A DNA stretch of 64,000 nt from NCBI GenBank assembly GCA_023101885.1, contig JALPQD010000908.1, forward strand, positions 1 to 64,000, in the 5' to 3' direction. A program made the translations under genes and the position numbers. This document shows, one piece after another, positions 55,055 to 64,000 of the stretch (position 1 is the first letter of the stretch; each line of letters opens with the position of its first letter). The stretch is from Typhlomys cinereus (taxonomy: Eukaryota > Chordata > Mammalia > Rodentia > Platacanthomyidae). The notes below the pieces were generated by a model that saw only the letters and a list, made by a program, of their open reading frames with translations, had not been told where the DNA came from and searched no databases.

Positions 55055-55316
55055 TTTTAATGTGTGTAGGAGTGTGGGAGTAGAAGAGGGCACTTGAGTG
55101 TGTGAGAATCTATGGAGATCCAAGGGTAACTTCTAGAATCACCCTGGATTGCTCTACCTCCTTTTTGCTTCACTCTGGAACTTCTTAGGGTCTTCCTCTC
55201 ACAGTTAAAGTGCAGACTGTTTCCATGTGTGCCTGGTCATCTTGGATCCGAACTCAGGTCCTTTTGCTTGCAAGACAAAGGCTTTATTTAACCTTTGAGT
55301 CACTTCTCAGCCCCTG
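55055..55316 (-). mobile_element. B2/DIP-like SINE, minus strand
   Basis: 'atctatggagatccaagggtaac', 'caccctggattgctctacctcctttttgcttc', 'ggatccgaactcaggtcc', and a diverged head complement at 55290-55316. A T-run lies at the tail end (55050-55060). Confidence 0.85.
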
Positions 55317-56850
55317 GAAGAAGAGGGCATTTTTTCACAAGCCCCAGAAATACTTTACATCACTTTACATCTCTCCAGCCATCCACACTGCTACGCAGGA
55401 ACCCCCCTCAGTTTACATCCTCATCCTAGTTACTTTTCTCTGTCCCCCACAACGGAAGCTAGGTGTGTCACCAATTTTAAAAGACGGAAAGCTCCTTGCA
55501 GGCTAGGAGGAGGAGGACCAAAGACAAGTGATTTTAGATGACCGAGTCTGAGAGCAGAGTTACAGAGGCTGTACGTCTTGTTTACTAACAGTCACGTGGA
55601 GCATGAGAACATGTCCGTGGGAATGAAGGGACACAGGGCTTCGGCCCACATCATCAACTTTGCAAGTCAGCCTGTAACACAACCGCAGTTTCGAAGGCAC
55701 AACGGTGATTTGGGAAGGAGTCCGCATTCCCAGTCTTTCAGTATCAACCTCAGACGTGTCATTCCACACACCCCTCCACCGCTGGAATCTCAGAGCTCTG
55801 TCTCCCTCGTCCAGCCAGAAAATAACATACACTACGTGGTCGGTGACTCTCTGACTTCCGGCAGCCGTCCAACTTCTTCAAGCCTTTTGTTAGACTGGGG
55901 CAGAGGGAAGTATCCGCTTTGACTCTACCAGAATGTTCTGGAATGCTGGGTCCAGACATGTTTTTAACCTCTTAACTCAGCCAACTCCTCCACGTGCTGA
56001 AGAGACCCAGGACTGTTAGGAAAGTCCAGCGTAATCGTGACATCTAAAAAACCGAGCCAAAGTCTTGCTTGGTCTAATAAGTGTTCACCCTCATGGCGCT
56101 CATTGCGATTCTCTGATGTTCTTTGGTGCTTAACGAGACCGCAGATCTCTGTTTGACTCAAACCAGAGTTACCTGGGTGAGGGAAGCGGGTGAAACACTG
56201 ATGGGCAGCCGGAGCTGATGACTGACGTTGTCTGGAGCAGCCTCATTAAGGCCTTCTGAAGAGCTGGTTTGATGAAACAGCTTGATTCTCCCTGGGAAGG
56301 GAACTTCAGTGACTTGGGGTTCCTCTGGAAGAAGTAAACATCTCACCGCTGACTACGCGGGGCTTGGGGACTTCCCCACTCAGGAGATTGTTTTTCCTTG
56401 AAAAAGGCTGATAAGGGCGAAGCTTGTCAGCACTTGAGAGAGAGAGCCAGGCCTAGAGACAGGCTGCCTCCCCCCACCCCCCACTGTGTTTAGGGTCATC
56501 GTTACTCTGAGCAGCTGGAATTCAGTGACCTGCCTTAGGTTCTGGGCTGTTTCTAGAACCTTCCAGGTTCAAGGGCAGCAGTGATCTGCATGTTTCCTGT
56601 TGCTTCTCTGTTTACACTTTTGTTATGGTTACTGGTCATTGCTCCTCCTTTGCTTATGTCTTTGTTGTTACACATGTGAGATTGTAGCAGTCAGCAGACC
56701 AGCTCCGCCCAGACAGACTCGAAATCAAGGGGTCACGCCACCAGCTCTCACCTATCCGGAGGTAAGTAGAGATTGGGGGCTTTCTCATTTCATCTCACTA
56801 AAGGAAGGAATGTCATGTGTGAATAAGGAATTTTGCTCTTTTCATGTGAG
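55317..56850. other. Unassigned intergenic DNA
   Basis: About 1.5 kb without recognised repeats. Overlapping frames on both strands (55560-55922) have no domain. Confidence 0.35.
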
Positions 56851-56853
56851 TGC

Positions 56854-56865
56854 ATGTGTGTGTGC

Positions 56866-56911
<46 letters not shown>

Positions 56912-56913
56912 TG
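56854..56913. repeat. (GT)n microsatellite
   Basis: Long GT repeat with GC interruptions near its start. Confidence 0.96.
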
Positions 56914-57002
56914 TATGCATGATCACGTGTGTGTGCAGGTGCCATGTATGTGTGGAGACTTGAGCACCCATTCTCAGTCATTTCTCTACCTCATTTCTTC
57001 AG

Positions 57003-57182
57003 GCTAGATCTCTCGCTCAAACCCAGAGCTCGCCAATAGGGCTGGTCTCAATAGCCAACTTGCTCTAGGAATCCAAGGCTGGACCACCCACCAGGCGTCT
57101 ATGTGGCATCTAGAGACTCAGTCTGTGGTCCTCTTACGGGCATGTCAAAGTGCTTAATTGCTGAGTCATCTCTCCAGCCCCA
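57003..57182 (-). mobile_element. B3-like SINE, minus strand
   Basis: 'tctctcgctcaaacccagagctcgcc', 'ctctaggaatccaaggctgg' and 'ctgagtcatctctccagcccc' give an antisense B3/B2 body and head. Confidence 0.65.
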
Positions 57183-57244
57183 AATGAGAAAATTTTGAGA
57201 ACGGCAGAGCTATGTAAATGGGGGCAGTTAAAAATTGTGGATTG

Positions 57245-57370
57245 CTGGAAAGAGGAAGAGGAGGAAGAAGAGGAGGAAGAGGAAGAGGAAGAACAGGAGG
57301 AAAAGGAAGAGGAGGAACAGGAGGAGGAGGAGGAGGAAGAGGAAGAAGAAAAGAAGAAGAAGAGGAGAAA

Positions 57371-57402
<32 letters not shown>

Positions 57403-57523
57403 AGAGGAAGAGGAAGAGGAAGAGGAAGAGGAAGAAGAAGAAGAAGAAGAAGAAGAAGAAGAAGAAGAAGAAGAAGAAGAAGAAGAAGAAGAAGAAGAAG
57501 AAGAAGAAGAAGAAGAAGAAGAA
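57245..57523. repeat. Purine tract ending in pure (GAA)31
   Basis: A GAGGAA/GAAGAG mosaic from 57245 to about 57430, then 31 uninterrupted GAA units at 57431-57523. Expanded GAA tracts can adopt triplex structures. The Glu-, Arg-, Lys-, Leu- and Ser-rich frames here are artefacts of the repeat. Confidence 0.97.
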
Positions 57524-58575
57524 TTACCTGAAGAATGGAACCTCTTCCATGCCTTTTCAGGGAAGGTGGGAGGTGGAGCTGCCACCTGTTCAGCCCCCTT
57601 CTCCTCTGTTCTCGCCCTCCCAGCTTCCGGCACATCGCTTCACAGGAAGGTACCATCGAGCACATTCTAAGAAGCTCAGCTCCCTCAGAGTTTTCAAAGG
57701 CCACTCTGGAAAGTCAGATAATTTGCTTTTTCCTTCTGAGTCCAGTGTTTCGAAGAACCTCAATGGGCTCCAATAAAAGCCTACTATCAGGCCGAATGGC
57801 TTCTCAATCATTTTTTTCTATTATGAGATCAGAGGTGTAGAATCAGCAGAGCCACAGATAGTTAGACCAGCTATGGCAAAGGCCTTTACATCCCTCAGGC
57901 TCTCACATATTACCTGCAAGCAGTAATGATAATGTTAAATTCATAAGAGCCAGGTGACAGCAGCCTTATGGAAGGTACAATGAGGTGACAGAGAACACGC
58001 ACTGGACACAGTATCAGACACACACAATGGTCACCAATCAACTTCTGACAGACCCTTTGCTACTGACGTCCCAAGTTTCACACAAAATTATTACTTGGAT
58101 CTTCCAGAAAGGAAGCAAATCCAGAAACCTAGTAACACACAGTGAGACAATTTGTGCAGGAAGTAAGCGTCCAATTCCAAGGATTCCAATTTATACTGAT
58201 TACAGTATAGAATGAGAAGTATTATATAGGAATAGTTGTAAGGACACATAAACTCACAGAAATATAAGAAAAGCCTCAAAATTTTATTATCCACTTCCAA
58301 ACAATTTTGAGTTGATGAACCAAGGGTATGAAATACTTTGAATATAACATTGGGAATTTCCTTAACCTTCCTTATGAATGCATTTTGGTAAGTCCTGGAC
58401 TTCGGGTGCTTGTCACAGAGGATCCCAGTTTGTGATAAGTTACAGACATGAAACAAATGTGATCGGGAGTGGTATTATTTCTGAGACAAATGGCTAAGAA
58501 TGTGTTAGGTTATCTGCCTTCCCAGATTCAAGAGTCCTTTAAAGAGAACTCACCCGCTTTTCATTTTACTGTTTA
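57524..58575. other. Unassigned intergenic DNA
   Basis: No exon or repeat recognised. Confidence 0.35.
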
Positions 58576-58655
58576 CAGTGTCATTCATCCCTTCATTAGT
58601 TCATTCATAAAACAAGCACTTTGGTCTTCTGTTCAGGCACAGCACAAGGTGCTGG
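58576..58655 (-). mobile_element. Possible L2 3' end, minus strand
   Basis: 'cattcatcccttcattagttcattcataaaacaagcactttggtcttctgttcaggcacagcacaaggtgctggg' follows the antisense L2 terminus loosely. Confidence 0.5.
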
Positions 58656-58993
58656 GTTAGGAAGTTGAATGCAATGGGTTAGATATGGTCTCAGACCACA
58701 AGAGGACTTGATTTGAATGAAGAACAACAGAAGCTGGCAGACAGTGTAAGAAAGGAATGTGCTATACCCTAGATGTTAAAGGGAGGAGGGAGAAGCGCTC
58801 CCTTCTAAATGGGGTGTGGTGTGGGAGTGGGAGGGGTTCACAAAGGCTTCTGATTCACTTCCAAGTTGATTCTTGAAACATTAGTGGAGTTTGTTAGCAG
58901 GAAAAGAGAAAAAGATGAAAATCTAAGGAAGAGGAAAAGCATCAAATTGTAGTGCGTTTTCTGTTTATGATAATGTAAATGACACTGTGTGCA

Positions 58994-58996
<3 letters not shown>

Positions 58997-59045
<49 letters not shown>

Positions 59046-59072
59046 TGAGAGAGAGAGAGAGAGAGAGAGAGA
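58997..59072. repeat. Compound (GT)n(GA)n microsatellite
   Basis: About 23 GT units followed by about 14 GA units. Confidence 0.97.
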
Positions 59073-59825
59073 ATGCTAAGCAGAATGTTGTAGTCTTTGA
59101 ACATGGACAGCCAGCAGTCACTGTAAAAAGTCTAGAATAAATGAGAAAGGGGTGGAAACAAACAAAAAAATGCAAAAATGTAAGAAGGGAAATAAATCCA
59201 CCAAAAAGAGGGATTTGTCTCAAATCATATGCACTTGAGATCTGAGCTCATTCGGAAAGGGGCCACATAGAAATGTAGACTATTCCATGATTCTTACTTG
59301 GCCTTACCTAGTTCTCCATATCCACTCTTTATGCAAGCTTTTTCAAGGTAAGGGAAACCTTTGCTAGTAAGAGTGGACAGAGATCTCAGTGATTTTTGCC
59401 TGGGTGACGACCTGCGATATTGTGTGATAACCACATGGTTTTTCTTTTCTTACTTTAATGTAACTATTAAAAACAGGTTATAGTTTTTTTCCCGATTTCA
59501 AAGTTCATGTAGGTCATTATTCAAAATACGGCCATGAAAACTCATAGGAGAAAAACAAGACTGTCTCTATGCCTTCTCTAGTTACAATCATAAAAGTTGC
59601 CTTTTTATGATTGGCTTTGACTTGTGCTTAGAAATGATTTCCCATCTAAAGAATCAGATTTAAAAATACTATATTCTTTTACACTTTCTTGTAGTTCTTC
59701 TATTTTTAACTTTCCCATTTAGCTTACAAGTCCAAATTGAAGTCATTTTAATGAGCACGCTCACTGTGGGCTAGATTTGGGGCTGTATTTATAAGACAGT
59801 GGGTCTCTTTTTTCCCCCCTTAAGC
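59073..59825. other. Unassigned intergenic DNA
   Basis: AT-rich with nothing recognised. Confidence 0.3.
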
Positions 59826-59920
59826 TACTTCTTCCAGCCCTGTGTAATACTGAAGGTGCAGCCTGGGACCTCACACATGGTAAACACTGCTGGTATCATG
59901 TAGCTACATCCCCAGCCCAA
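59826..59920 (-). mobile_element. ID-like SINE, minus strand
   Basis: On the minus strand it reads GGGCTGGGGATGTAGCTACA and 'gtgtgaggtcccaggctgc', a decayed ID/B4 tRNA-like head. Confidence 0.6.
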
Positions 59921-60473
59921 CACGCCTGCCTCGTGTATCCTTTCATCTGCTCATTAATTGTGTCCATTTCCTGTTTCTGTAGATATCAACACTTAAGCAT
60001 GTATTTCCCAAGTAGTTTTTCTTACCGTCAAAATAAAATGCTGTTGCTTAAGACATACCTGAAGCATTATTTCCGTCCTTAGACCAGCCTTGTCTCTCAT
60101 CCTCGTCCTCGGCTCTGCTGGCCACTACTTGAATCTAGAATTGTTGTCAGCCACTTAAAAACTCACATCATGGGCAATAGAAAGTACCTCCCATTCTGAT
60201 GTTTAGGTCACTGGTTAGCACATCCCCCCATGCAGATCACCTAAACAGCCACCAAGCTGATGATCACATGGGACTTTTCCACCCCCAGGCCTTGAACAAT
60301 AATTGACCTTCATCCGCTCCTTAAGCAAACATGGCGCTCCAGGATAGAGGGTCCAGTGAGACATAGTCCCTGCCCCCGAGGTACTCTCTTACCCTTCTCC
60401 AATGTTCCAGTTGAGCTGCTGAGGGTGGGACTTCATAGGATGACCTCATGGGAATCATGCCTAATCTCCTTCA
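59921..60473. other. Unassigned intergenic DNA
   Basis: Nothing recognised. Confidence 0.3.
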
Positions 60474-60600
60474 GTTGACTCAACAAATATTTGTTGAGCT
60501 CCTAATATTTGCCAAGAACAGCACTGGGTGCTTGGAATACAAGACCTCAAGGGGCTCGTTGCCGAGTGGAAGACAAATAAATAGGCGGCTACACCAGGTG
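60474..60600 (-). mobile_element. L2 LINE 3' end, minus strand
   Basis: 'ttgactcaacaaatatttgttgagctcctaatatttgccaagaacagcactgggtgcttggaatacaa' is a clear antisense L2 terminus. Confidence 0.8.
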
Positions 60601-61920
60601 AGATAAGAGCAAAGATGGGTGAAGGCATTGGCCCTCAGATGTTAGGGCTCCTGGGTTATTCACCTGGGCCCCGCCAAGCATTCGTCAGCTGTTTTCACGA
60701 AAGCCTCTCTTTTCCATTCAAAGTCATGCGATCAAGAGCAAAGGCAGGGGCGATCTTGCTCGCCTAGTATGTGAGAGGTGACTTCTAGAGTTACAGAGAA
60801 AATAAACCCAAGTAGGTGAAAGAATGGAAGAACAGATGATGCAAAGAATTGACAGGAAGGATGAGCGAATGATTCACGGCTCTCTCTGAAGAACTCCATT
60901 AGGCTCGGGCAGTCAACGCCAAGCGCACAGACCAGGAAGAGATAACACGAACCAGGCACCCAAGAGACTTCTTTTCCTTTTATCCCAGTGACCCAAATCC
61001 AGGGTGCCGCCATTGTTTGTTTTGACTTCTCTGCTCAGCAGCCCGGGGCAGCTCCCACGTAGTCAGGCCATTTGGCTAACAAATCTTTTCACGGGTGAAA
61101 TAGAAAGCGTATATAGTCACCATGTAGGCCAGGCCACCTAGCAAAAGAGGCAACCACAGAAAACTGAAGAAGCAGGCTCCCCTCACCCTAAACTGGGACC
61201 CCCACCCACACACCTTAAATCACGCTCAGCTGAAACCTCAGGATGGTTCTGTTTCACATGGAAAGAAGGGAGAGGAAAGTGAATGCAAATTAGGCACATG
61301 ACACTTTCTGGCATCTTCCAAGCAAATTTGCTGGAGGAAATTAAAAATTAAACTAAAGTTTTCAGAGTTCTTTTTGTGCGTCTTCTTGTTTTTCCTAGTC
61401 CCTCTCCAGGGACTCTCAAGAGCTGGTTTTAGGACAGATGTTGCTTCCTCACAACCCTTGGGAGCTGACACAATCTCCTCCATTCTGCTTGTATGCTTTT
61501 CAACCACCAACTGATTTCAAAAATGAATTCAGTCTCCTCTGTAGGTTTAACCTTGGACCCCCCCCAAAAAAAACTCCCCTTGCATGCAGTAAGTCCCACT
61601 TGCAGCCACATGACACGGCCATGCTCAAGTGGGGGTCTCCATCCCAACTGCTCTTTCTCTACTCCAACATGCTAGGAATTCATTGCAGCACCATGCAATG
61701 TGGTCTTCTGTTGCCAGAAGTAATCAGTATCTGGTCCTTGTCGCTTATCTATTGTCCTTTTGTCCATTACCCCTTGAGGCTTCCTATGGGATTCTCTGAA
61801 AGAGAAAATAGCAAAAGGAATGTGTCTTCAAGCCACAGAAAGCTCTAGATCATTCAGTGTTTCTTCTTATGTAAATGGGTAGACTGCAGTGAACTCAATA
61901 AGAGAAGGTGCTCAGCACAC
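60601..61920. other. Unassigned intergenic DNA
   Basis: About 1.3 kb. A 136-codon plus frame (61438-61848) overlaps minus frames and shows no domain. Confidence 0.35.
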
Positions 61921-62262
61921 AGTCACTTATATTTTCATTACTTTTGAAATTATTGTTATCATAGATTGTCATATATAATAGAGAACATCATATTAATATA
62001 TCATATATAGACAGATACAGGTATTATGTAATATATAGTAGATAAATACAAATAGTTATAATAGATGTAGGTAATATACATTAATGATAGTACAGATTAT
62101 ATATAATAGATAAAGATAATATATTGCATAATAGATATGTACAGATAATATATAATAGATTGGTAGATACAGATAATGGCAATAGACAAATGGATACAGA
62201 TTATCTATAATAGATGATAGATGACAGACAGACAGACAGACAGATAGATAGATAGACAGTAG
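61921..62262. repeat. AT-rich degenerate (ATAGATA/GACA)n block
   Basis: Recurring ATATAATAGATA and GATACAGATAAT words end in (GACA)n(GATA)n at 62222-62256. The variation between units suggests an old, decaying tetranucleotide satellite. Confidence 0.88.
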
Positions 62263-63641
62263 ATAGAATTTATAACTTATTTCTATGTTTGAAGCTATGA
62301 TCTAAGCAAACAGAAGATCCAGAAGTTGTTCTGCTCCCCCTCATAGAGATACAGGTGGGAAGGGACAAAAGAGAAGGGTTCAAAGAAATCAAAAGCAAGT
62401 AACAAATTGCTCCCTCTCCTGCTTTACTTGGTGCACACACATGCATGCATGTAAACTGTTGCGTGCACATACATATATATATGCATTTCATCTGGAGTCC
62501 AGAATATTCTCTTAACCTCACCTTTTTGTCTGCTGTTTCTTCTCACCTGCTCTGTTCTCTGAGTTCTCACAACTGCACTTTGTTCTGTATTCCCCCCACT
62601 AAACAGGTCTCACACACCTGGACAGTTTTTGGGGTGTCGTGTCATAGAAACATAGATAGGCTTTCCATAGATAGCCAGACATACACATTGCTGTCCCTGG
62701 GATACTGTGACTGGAATTCCACTGCATAGAATTCACTTATGGATCTGTTCTCCAGGGAAGCATCAGGCCTATACCTTAATGTCTGTCCGTCTCTCTTTCT
62801 GAAAGGATCATTTGATAAAATACTCCACTGATTAGTTTTATCATCACTTCCAAGTCAAAGATAAAAGGAAGTAAACAATACTGTTTGCAGAAATATTCCT
62901 GTTAAGTCAGCTATCACTGTTAGAATCTGCAAGGGGAGCCTTGGTTGGTGCCTAGTTCACTGTATTCCAAATCTCCTCTTAGTCTCTGCCCCCTTCCTGT
63001 ACGATCTCATCTACTCATTTGATAAGCTCTTGTCAATTTCAGGGAAACACTGTAGGCTCTGAAGTAACAGCACCATGCAGCTGAGGAAGCGCAGGTTCCT
63101 GTGGAACACGCCTGCCAACAGGGGAAAGCAGAACAGGCGCACGCAGAGAAATTCTGTGAACTTTGAAGGAAGCCAGTGTGGGGTGGAAGATGGGAAAGGA
63201 GGAATGCTTCTTTGGAAAAGGCAACGGGCATGTTCTCACCACCAAGAACATGGCATTTGAGAGACAACCACAAAGAAAGAAGTTTTTGAGGACATTCAAA
63301 GGAAAGTCAGCCCCGCGAAGGAACCAGAAAGCACACACATCTGACATGAAAAGTGTTCCAGGTGTCTTGGTAGCAAAGAGTAGAGAAATGAGTGTAGCCT
63401 GGTGAGAAAGGGAAGCAGCAGAAAGCGAGCTCCGAGAAACCAGGGTCCATCCAGAAGAGGCAAGTTGGCCATGGTTAGAAACATGGGTGCTGCTGTGGGA
63501 GAACTTTGAAAAGATAACGGTGGGATTTAACTTAGCCACCCCTCCCATTCTGAGTTTTGAAACTAAGAAAAACGTTTGCATGCGTGCAAATGTTGCTCTT
63601 CTGCGCTCTGGCCCAGCCCTCTTTTCACTCCACTTATTTTG
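62263..63641. other. Unassigned intergenic DNA
   Basis: A 180-codon minus frame (63039-63581) overlaps plus frames of 61-80 codons. No signal peptide, domain or repeat content is evident, so it is left uncalled. Confidence 0.35.
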
Positions 63642-63782
63642 AAACCAGGTCTCAGGAAGATGCCTAGACTAGCCTTGAACTCACTCCGTAGCCCAGACTG
63701 GCTTTTGCATTGTGATCCTCCCTCTTTTTGCCACCCCAGAAGCTGGAATTACAGGTCTTTGCCACCAGGCCCAGCTGAACTA
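63642..63782 (-). mobile_element. B1/B4 SINE, minus strand
   Basis: 'ttgaaaccaggtctcaggaag', 'ccttgaactcactccgtagcccagactggc' and 'agctggaattacaggtctttgccaccaggccc' are the antisense B1/B4 order. Confidence 0.8.
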
Positions 63783-64000
63783 GAGGATCTCTCAGACTAC
63801 TTGGTAGAGAATTCCTAAGTGAAGTATGAAGAGAGGAAGGTCAGAGGCTAGGCATGAGCCTGCGCACTGTGCACAGCTCCACAACCGAGGGGCGGTGGCA
63901 GTAGGGCTCGGGTCTGCCCACACAGGTTGCTGTGCTGGCTCATTCCCCAGCTGCCCGGTGGAACTTCCTGCAAGACCCAAAGACGCCACCTCACCCACCC
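63783..64000. other. Unassigned right edge
   Basis: Nothing recognised in the last ~220 bases. Confidence 0.35.

Noticed and set aside
57166..57776. Long Glu-, Lys-, Arg-, Ser- and Leu-rich frames on both strands (98-193 codons)
   Set aside because: They are translations of the GAA/GAG purine repeat in different frames. No frame has sequence beyond the repeat that looks like a protein.
63039..63581. 180-codon minus-strand frame
   Set aside because: No domain, signal or splice context, and it overlaps open plus frames. Plausible as chance at this composition, so I did not call a gene.

Overview
The window is non-coding nuclear DNA from a mammal, almost certainly a rodent. It carries many degenerate B1-, B2/B3-, B4- and ID-like SINEs, L1 LINEs of several ages, and an abundant tRNA-headed SINE with a CA/GT-rich tail. 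That SINE resembles the B2 superfamily, perhaps the DIP family described from jerboas. This suggests a mouse-related (Myodonta) rodent, possibly a jerboa; the species call is inference. I found no convincing host protein-coding exon, tRNA or rRNA gene, CRISPR array or bacterial-type operon. Most long reading frames are chance frames, microsatellite frames or parts of L1.

The dominant element is a full-length L1 on the + strand at 15738-22035. It has a GC-rich 5' UTR with two promoter-like repeats, ORF1, a 50-base inter-ORF gap, ORF2 (endonuclease, reverse transcriptase, Cys/His motif) and a 3' UTR with a G-rich purine tract and AATAAA. ORF1 has one frameshift and ORF2 has three, so this copy should not be autonomous, although the endonuclease and polymerase motifs are intact. 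It inserted into a polypurine minisatellite and is flanked by identical 16-base duplications. Two related L1 ends lie nearby: a 122-base 5'-truncated copy at 160-281 with a perfect 18-base duplication, and a minus-strand copy at 14288-15189 with the 5' inversion typical of twin priming.

Region by region: 0-13 kb is a mosaic of old L1 ends, a Tigger-like fossil, LTR-like repeats and SINEs. 13-15.2 kb holds an ERV-like LTR, a SINE with a 15-base duplication and the twin-primed L1. 15.7-22.2 kb is the full-length L1. 22.7-23.7 kb is an old L1 ORF2 split by a SINE. 24-46 kb holds scattered SINEs, LTR-like repeats, two copies of an LTR/Tigger pair, L2 and a CA-rich higher-order repeat. 46-64 kb holds an unclassified ~90-base repeat pair, a TG-rich block, a 31-copy GAA tract, L2/MIR fragments and an AT-rich tetranucleotide block. 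Stretches with nothing recognisable are listed.

The window works as a record of retrotransposition: L1 supplied the machinery, SINEs used it (several have 13-16-base duplications), and older repeats served as landing sites. No previously undescribed functional system is evident. The best leads are the short unclassified repeat, one copy of which splits a B1; the antisense frame kept open in two L1 3' UTRs; and a possible homeodomain-type regulatory site near 49.03 kb. Family names rest on recalled consensus patterns, not on a database search.
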